Positions 59,228 to 64,000 of a stretch of DNA of 64,000 bases are shown here, piece after piece. The stretch covers positions 496,001 to 560,000 of the forward strand of contig NZ_JAXOUF010000002.1 of the NCBI RefSeq assembly GCF_034424805.1, read 5' to 3'. This DNA comes from Labrys sedimenti (lineage in GTDB: Bacteria > Pseudomonadota > Alphaproteobacteria > Rhizobiales > Labraceae). A program made the translations under genes and the position numbers. The notes below the pieces were generated by a model. It was given only the letters and a program-made list of their open reading frames with translations. It did no database searches and had not been told where the DNA came from. The stretch's first letter is position 1, and the number at the start of each line of letters is the position of its first letter.

Positions 59228-59359
59228 GGCAGCAATTCCCGACGAACTCCACTCGGCAAGACTGGCATTATCATCGCGGTCGTCGGCGGCGCCACATACA
59301 ATTCTATCGCTGTCGCGCTTTTCGGCGAGGCGCCCGGATCGTCCAGGCGCCTCTCGGGT

Positions 59360-60151
59360 TCAGTCGTAGAAGCCGGGCGACTGCTTGAAGTTCGGCCAGG
59401 CGTCGGGGTCGTGGCCGGTGACCACCTTGGCATCCGTCTTCGCCGCCAGGGACCGCAGCTTCTGCACGGAGCGCACCGTATCGACCGTCGAGGCAAGGAA
59501 GCCGGGCAGGGCCTTTTCGTTCCAATGGTCGAGCGTGTAGGCGGCATCGACAGCCAGCAGGATGGCGCCGCTCTTGGGCAGGGTGACCAGGAAGGACTGG
59601 TGCCCGGGGGCATGGCCGGGCGTGAAGATCATCTTGAGCGTGCCGTCGCCGAACAGATCGTAGCCATCGGTGGCCTCCGCTTCCAGGAATTGCCATTTCA
59701 GGCCCGGCCGGTCGAAATCATTGCGGATATAGCCGCCGGCGGCGAACCAGTCGGGCGCATAGGCATACTCATATTCGCGGCGCTGCACGACGTGCACGGC
59801 ATTGGGGAAGCGGCCGATCGCGCCGGTATGGTCGAGATGCAGATGCGACTGCACGACATGGGTGACGTCATCGGGCGAAATGCCCATGGCGGCAAGCTTC
59901 TGCACACAGCCATCGCTTTCCTGCATCACCGGCCAATAGGTCTTGGAAATGCCGCCCCAATAGCCGCGCGGATCGCTGGCACACTCGACGGCGTTGCCGC
60001 CATCGATCACCACCAGCCCCTTGGGGTGCTTGAGCAGGTACCAGGGGACCGGGATCTCGTAGTCCGTGTTGGCGCCCTGGTTCATCTTGATGTTGTGCAG
60101 CTTGCACTTCAGCGTGCCGCACTGGAACATGTGCAGTTCGATCTCACCCAT
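59360..60151 (-). CDS. Metallo-beta-lactamase-fold lactonase (AttM/BlcC/AiiB type)
   Basis: 263 aa. Metal site HLHLDH (103-108), His180 in TPGHAPGH, bridging Asp202 and His247. KCKLHNIKMNQGA and YLLKHPKGLVVIDGGNAVECASDPRGYWG are close to AttM and AiiB, which open N-acyl-homoserine lactones and gamma-butyrolactone. GGAGGAAACC precedes the ATG. The adjacent iron-dependent enzyme and FadR-type regulator suggest a catabolic role on butyrolactone, with quorum quenching as a possible side activity. Confidence 0.92.
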   Translation of the reverse strand: MGEIELHMFQCGTLKCKLHNIKMNQGANTDYEIPVPWYLLKHPKGLVVIDGGNAVECASDPRGYWGGISKTYWPVMQESDGCVQKLAAMGISPDDVTHVVQSHLHLDHTGAIGRFPNAVHVVQRREYEYAYAPDWFAAGGYIRNDFDRPGLKWQFLEAEATDGYDLFGDGTLKMIFTPGHAPGHQSFLVTLPKSGAILLAVDAAYTLDHWNEKALPGFLASTVDTVRSVQKLRSLAAKTDAKVVTGHDPDAWPNFKQSPGFYD

Positions 60152-60185
60152 GGTTTCCTCCTGGCCTTTTTTCTGTGCGGCGCGC

Positions 60186-61472
60186 CTACCAGTTGCGCAA
60201 GGATTGGCGCATGACGGCCTCGATCCCGGCGGCGTCGATGGCCTTGGGAGCACCGACCAGCAGGCGTTGCTGCTTCAGCGCGCCCTGCACCAGAGCGGGA
60301 ATGTCCTCCTCGCCATAGCCGAGTTCGGCGATGCCCGACGGCGCCCCCACTGCCTTCATCAGCCGGATCAGGGTGTCCGGCAGCGAGTCCGGGCCCGGAT
60401 TGGCGATCGGCCCGGCATTGAGAAGCTCTGCCGCCTGGATGTGCTTGTCCGGGGCCGCGTCATAGGTGAAGCGGAACACGGCGGGGGAGGTGACGATCAC
60501 CGAGAAGCCGTGCGGCACGAAATTGTGGTTCGTCTCGTAGCCGGGGGCGCTGTAGCTATGCTTGAGGCCGGCGAGGGGATAGGCGCAGGCATGTGGGATG
60601 TGCACGCCTGCCGTGCCGAAGCCGATGCCGGCCATGGTGGCGCCCAGCATCATGGTGCCGCGCGCTTCCAGGTCGTTGCCGTCGTGGACGGCGCGCTCCA
60701 GGAAGCGCCCGCCGAACTCGATCGCCTTGAGGGACCAGATGTCGGCCACCGGATTGCTGCCCTGGTAGGGTGGCCGATCATCCGGCGTGGCCGGGCGCGG
60801 CCTGGCGTCGAAGGGGCGGGAGATGAAGGATTCCACCGCGTGGCAGACGACGTCGAGGCCGCAGGAGGCCGTGACCGCTCCCGGCGTGGTGCGCGCCAGT
60901 TCGGGATCGACGATGGCTAGCGTCGGCCGCATATAGCGGTGCGAGATGCCGGTCTTCATCTTGAGTTCGGGAATGTCCAGCACCGCCACCGTGGTCGCCT
61001 CCGAGCCCGAGCCGGAGGTGGTCGGGATGGCGATCAGGGGGCGTAGCGGCGAGGGCGGCTTGCGGCCGCCGCCGACAGGCGCGTTGACATAGTCGATGAT
61101 GGCGCCGCCATGGCTATGGATGAGGTTGGCGACCTTGGCGGTGTCGATGGTGGAGCCGCCGCCCAGGGCGACGAAGCCGTCGACGTCCTGGGATGCGGCG
61201 AAGGCTGCAGCCTCCCCCAGCGACTCGATGGTCGGCTCGACGAGAATGCTCTCGAAGACGCTGACCGCGACGCCGGCGCGCGTGATGATATCGGTGACGC
61301 GTTCGGTGATCCCTAGCCGGCGCAGCCGCGGGTCGGCGACCAGCAATATCTTGCGCAGCCCAAGGCGCTTGAGCTCCCAGTCGAGTTCTTCGACCGCTCC
61401 GTTGCCGAATTTGAGCTGCGTTGCCTCCAGGGTGAAGATGGTCTCGTTCGCGCCCCGATCATTGGGTGCCAT
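60186..61472 (-). CDS. Iron-dependent hydroxyacid-oxoacid transhydrogenase / 4-hydroxybutyrate dehydrogenase-like
   Basis: 428 aa group III (iron) alcohol dehydrogenase fold. GGGSTID at 104-110 binds the nucleotide; the metal ligands are Asp207, His211, His294 and His321. PYQGSNPVADIWSLKAIEF, GFGTAGVHIPHACAYPLAG and VPHGFSVIVTSPAVF closely resemble hydroxyacid-oxoacid transhydrogenases (ADHFE1/HOT), which oxidise 4-hydroxybutyrate while reducing 2-oxoglutarate with tightly bound NAD. It would act after the lactonase. The start at 61472 has GGAGG 8 bases upstream; ATG 61478 is too close to that site. Confidence 0.9.
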   Translation of the reverse strand: MAPNDRGANETIFTLEATQLKFGNGAVEELDWELKRLGLRKILLVADPRLRRLGITERVTDIITRAGVAVSVFESILVEPTIESLGEAAAFAASQDVDGFVALGGGSTIDTAKVANLIHSHGGAIIDYVNAPVGGGRKPPSPLRPLIAIPTTSGSGSEATTVAVLDIPELKMKTGISHRYMRPTLAIVDPELARTTPGAVTASCGLDVVCHAVESFISRPFDARPRPATPDDRPPYQGSNPVADIWSLKAIEFGGRFLERAVHDGNDLEARGTMMLGATMAGIGFGTAGVHIPHACAYPLAGLKHSYSAPGYETNHNFVPHGFSVIVTSPAVFRFTYDAAPDKHIQAAELLNAGPIANPGPDSLPDTLIRLMKAVGAPSGIAELGYGEEDIPALVQGALKQQRLLVGAPKAIDAAGIEAVMRQSLRNW

Positions 61473-61596
61473 CGTCATGTCCTCCTGCGCCGGCGATCAT
61501 TCCGCCAGCCGGGCGGTGGGGCCGCGCGGCCAGCCCGTGATCGGGTCGTGTGTTCTGACTTGCGAAGTTGGCGGAAGGCTTCCACAATGGTAGAAG

Positions 61597-61625
61597 TATG
61601 TCAATATCACATAGTGACATGGTCA
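61597..61625. promoter_or_regulatory. Inverted repeats in the HOT/gntR divergent gap, putative regulator site
   Basis: TATGTCA-N11-TGACATG at 61597-61621, and within its right half a TGAC-ATG-GTCA dyad (61615-61625). Short AT-rich dyads like this fit FadR-type GntR binding. It lies between the two divergent genes, so one protein could control both. Confidence 0.55.
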
Positions 61626-61726
61626 TATGATGAATTTAATCTCAGCGTATTTTGAAACTGATTGTCGATCCGCGTAACATTTCCAGTTGGGAAATGGTCT
61701 GCTCGAGAACCCAGGAGGAGGCGTAT

Positions 61727-62515
61727 TTGGCCCTCAAAGAGCGAATGCGCCCGGCCCCGGAAGCCGCGGGGGCCGTCGGTGACGAGGACAGGCGGATCGG
61801 CAGGCCGCTGCCTTTGGCCGACCGGGTGGTCGCCGCGCTGCAGGAAGACATCGAGAAGGGGCGCTTCGAAGCCGGTGCCCGCCTGCCGACCGAGCCCGAA
61901 CTGGCGACCGGCTTCGGCGTCAGCCGCACGGTGATCCGGGAGGCGGTCTCGCGCCTCAAGGCCGATGGCATCGTGGTCAGCCGCCAAGGCGCCGGGGTCT
62001 TTGTCAGCGCCGCCCCGCTGCAGCGTTCCTTCCGCATCCGGGATGCCGAGGTTGGCAGCGGCGTTGCCCTGCGCGAAATCTTCGAATTGCGCCTGTGTCT
62101 CGAAGTAGAGGGGGCGGGGCTTGCCGCAGTTCGCCGTTCCGAGGCCGATCTCGTTCTGCTCCGGCACTGGCTGCAGGAAATGGATCGCACCAAGCTTGGT
62201 GAGGATCTCGGCGTCGGCGCCGATATCGAGTTTCATCGCGCCGTCGCGGCGGCAAGCGGCAATGGCAAGGTTGCCGATTTCCAGCGCTATCTATCCCTCT
62301 TGCTGCATCAGAGCGTGACGGTCGCCCGCAGCAACACCCTGACGCAGAAAGGGCCGGCTCATGTCGACAGCGTCATCGGGGAACATGGTGACATCTACCG
62401 CGCCATCGAGGCGGGTTCGGCTGCGAATGCGCGCAGTGCCATGCGCCGCCATCTCCTACTGGCGGCGACGCGGCTCGGTGTGATCGGAGAGGAAGAGGCG
62501 ACGCTCCTGGCTTAG
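61727..62515 (+). CDS. GntR-family transcriptional regulator, FadR subfamily
   Basis: 262 aa. The wHTH reads LADRVVAALQEDIEKGRFEAGARLPTEPELATGFGVSRTVIREAVSRLKADGIVVSRQGAGVFV. A helical FCD effector domain follows (LREIFELRLCLEVEGAGLAA, DIEFHRAVAAASGN, the Asp/His metal-type ligands). TTG at 61727 is preferred because a strong AGGAGGAGG lies 5 bases upstream; ATG 61694 and TTG 61652 are in frame but lack such a site. Probably represses the divergent lactonase operon and responds to a C4 acid. Confidence 0.88.
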   Translation: MALKERMRPAPEAAGAVGDEDRRIGRPLPLADRVVAALQEDIEKGRFEAGARLPTEPELATGFGVSRTVIREAVSRLKADGIVVSRQGAGVFVSAAPLQRSFRIRDAEVGSGVALREIFELRLCLEVEGAGLAAVRRSEADLVLLRHWLQEMDRTKLGEDLGVGADIEFHRAVAAASGNGKVADFQRYLSLLLHQSVTVARSNTLTQKGPAHVDSVIGEHGDIYRAIEAGSAANARSAMRRHLLLAATRLGVIGEEEATLLA

Positions 62516-62522
62516 AGCGTCG

Positions 62523-63548
62523 TCATTCGTCGTAGCCGCCGGCCGGAACGTCCTGGATCGAACCCGTATAGTCCTCGGACGGCGGCGGTGCGCCGCCGGC
62601 ACCACGCTGCGCGGCGGCGATCCAGCCGGCAGGCGCGCGCGGACGGCAGATGCTCTTGCTGCGCACGCCGTGGCGGGCGAGATCGAGATGCAGATGGTTG
62701 TCGTGCAGGGGCGCACCGGGGCCGAGCACGGTGGTGAATTTTGCGCAGGCGCCGAAGGCGATGTCGCGCCAGAAGCCACGCTCCTGGGCCGAGCCGCGCC
62801 AGCCGGTCAGGATGCGCGTCTCCCGGCCATCGGCCAGCTTGAAGCCCTTGACGTCGACGGCATTGGCGAAAGCATGTTCTGACATGCGGCCGAAATGGCC
62901 ATTGTTGCGCCGGCGGCAGGAATAGCTGCCGAACGTCGTCATCTCCACGATCGGGGAGCCGAAATTGGCCATCGCCGCCGGCTGCACGTCTTGAACCAGC
63001 CAGCGGGTGATGGCGGGGATCATCGAGCAGGAGAGCACGAGGCTGCGATCCATCGAAACCGAGAAGGGACCACCGTCGGCGATGCGAACCGGACCGGGGG
63101 ATGGGGCGGCCCGGTAGGACATGGGAGCCGAAGCGTCTCCGTCACCGATTGCGCCGGTCTGGTCGCCGACCGCCGCGGGCGGCAGCAAGCCATCCGGTGC
63201 GCCCGATGGCTGCGGGGCATATTGCGGCTGAGGCGCCTCATTCGGCTGAGGGGCCACGGTTGCCGGTGCGCGGGGCCGCAGGGCCGCGTAGACGGGTGCA
63301 GCAGGTGTCCCGGTGGTATTCAGGGCCGTAACGCGGAAGGGGTGGTCGACACCACACACGCCAGGCCCCTCGATCGCCTGGGCGATGCGAATGCCGGCGG
63401 TTTCCCGGACCTCACCGGAAGCAAGGCACTGAGATTCGGCCTGGGCACGCCAGGGCTCTCGCTCTTCGAGATTGAAGAACGACCCGCAACCAGCCAGGCT
63501 ACCCAGAACCGTACCCAGCACGAGAGAACACGCAACGCGACGCAACAT
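62523..63548 (-). CDS. Extensin-like C-terminal family lipoprotein
   Basis: 341 aa. Lipobox LAGC with Cys21 after a hydrophobic signal, then a Pro/Ala/Gln-rich spacer (about 80-150). The extensin-like core follows: SCSMIPAITRWLV, SYSCRRRNNGHFGRMSEHAFANAVDVKGF and GFWRDIAFGACAKFTTVLGPGAPLHDNHLHLDLARHG. The His and Asp residues there resemble peptidase M15/VanY-type metal sites, so peptidoglycan binding or cleavage is possible. Despite the name it is unrelated to plant extensin function. Confidence 0.9.
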   Translation of the reverse strand: MLRRVACSLVLGTVLGSLAGCGSFFNLEEREPWRAQAESQCLASGEVRETAGIRIAQAIEGPGVCGVDHPFRVTALNTTGTPAAPVYAALRPRAPATVAPQPNEAPQPQYAPQPSGAPDGLLPPAAVGDQTGAIGDGDASAPMSYRAAPSPGPVRIADGGPFSVSMDRSLVLSCSMIPAITRWLVQDVQPAAMANFGSPIVEMTTFGSYSCRRRNNGHFGRMSEHAFANAVDVKGFKLADGRETRILTGWRGSAQERGFWRDIAFGACAKFTTVLGPGAPLHDNHLHLDLARHGVRSKSICRPRAPAGWIAAAQRGAGGAPPPSEDYTGSIQDVPAGGYDE

Positions 63549-63631
63549 ATCCGGAGTTTACCGGCCATTTTCAAAAAGAAGCGTTAACCGCGCAGACGTG
63601 GTCGATTTCATCTGTGCGGAGTGCTTCCACG

Positions 63632-64000
63632 ATGGCCAAGCAGGGCAAAAGCGTGTATGCCGCTTTGCCTTTTCCAAAGAGAAAAGTGTCATCCATGCCC
63701 GTGGACGATGATCGGCCTTTGGCGAATTACATCGCGATCGTCCTCGCCGGCGGCGAAGGGCGGCGCATGGGCTGCAACAAGCTGTTGCTCGATATCTCGG
63801 CCCGCCCGATGATCCGCCATGTTGTCGAGACCATCCGTGGCGTCATCGCCGACGTCATTGTGGTGACCGGCCATCAGCAGGAACGCATCGAGGAGGCGCT
63901 CGTTCGTACACCGGTCGAATTCGTGGCTTCCCCTCCGTCCGATGGCACGGCGACCGCGATCCGGCGTGCCTTTGAGCGCGCGCGCCTGTTGGCGGCCCAG
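63632..64000 (+). CDS. MobA-like nucleotidyltransferase, N-terminal part (cut by window end)
   Basis: About 123 codons. IAIVLAGGEGRRMGCNKLLLDISARPMIRHVVETI is the NTP_transf_3 opening with the GG-x-RRMG phosphate loop and the Lys of CNKLLL; VTGHQQERIEEAL follows. Family members are molybdenum cofactor guanylyl/cytidylyltransferases (MobA/MocA) or related. ATG 63632 has GGAG 10 bases upstream; ATG 63695 would begin nearer the domain and is an alternative. The rest lies outside the window. Confidence 0.85.
   Translation, partial: MAKQGKSVYAALPFPKRKVSSMPVDDDRPLANYIAIVLAGGEGRRMGCNKLLLDISARPMIRHVVETIRGVIADVIVVTGHQQERIEEALVRTPVEFVASPPSDGTATAIRRAFERARLLAAQ

Overview
The window is dense, GC-rich, mostly single-copy DNA from an alphaproteobacterium, most likely of the order Hyphomicrobiales (Rhizobiales). 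Pointers are a DUF1127 mini-protein, a ferritin-VIT fusion (MbfA type) behind an Irr-like iron control element, and many sugar and amino-acid ABC transporters with LacI, TetR, GntR and Gfo/Idh/MocA genes. Several intergenic gaps hold long palindromic repeats of the kind common in this order. I cannot fix the genus. I see no prophage, IS transposase or CRISPR array, and only one tRNA (Gly, GCC).

Layout. 1-1056: the start of prfC (cut by the window edge), tRNA-Gly and a terminator. 1094-8148: an orphan sugar-binding protein, a small membrane protein, an aminotransferase, a GH15 glucoamylase overlapping a ROK-type glucokinase with a histone-H1-like tail, and a DUF1127 gene. 8309-10945: a class II aldolase translationally coupled to a small unknown protein, the MbfA iron protein with its iron box, and a Yip1-like membrane protein.

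11029-27894 is the largest coherent block, a carbohydrate-type catabolic region. It holds a DUF993 aldolase-like protein divergent from a LacI repressor with two matching operators. Then follow a Gfo/Idh/MocA oxidoreductase, a family I CoA-transferase, an enoyl-CoA hydratase and an aldehyde dehydrogenase. A complete sugar ABC importer (binding protein, two permeases, ATPase) comes next, followed by GMC oxidoreductase, SDR, second GMC oxidoreductase and a Dabb protein. The combination of sugar import, sugar oxidation and CoA chemistry is not a pathway I recognise, and it is the best candidate here for an undescribed system.

28301-33540: a TetR-controlled RND efflux adaptor and pump behind a perfect 20-bp palindrome. 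33670-38812: an unknown small protein, CorA, a secreted TonB-C protein, an ABC-F ATPase and an L,D-transpeptidase. 39090-41339: a sugar isomerase/epimerase plus Gfo/Idh/MocA pair. 41524-43449: a divergent TetR/MFS pair with two operators. 43468-48133: a complete branched-chain-amino-acid-type ABC transporter (livGFKHM order on the minus strand).

48501-53029: a PTS-driven dihydroxyacetone kinase operon (dhaL, dhaM, HPr, enzyme I, an HTH-like gene, dhaK). 53462-57038: an isochorismatase-family hydrolase divergent from a GlxA-type regulator, then a TetR/MFS pair. 57142-62515: a semialdehyde dehydrogenase, an HD-domain protein, an AHL/gamma-butyrolactone-type lactonase, an iron-dependent hydroxyacid-oxoacid transhydrogenase-like enzyme and a divergent FadR-type GntR regulator. 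Together these look like a butyrolactone/4-hydroxybutyrate module. 62523-64000: an extensin-like lipoprotein and the start of a MobA-like nucleotidyltransferase cut by the window end.
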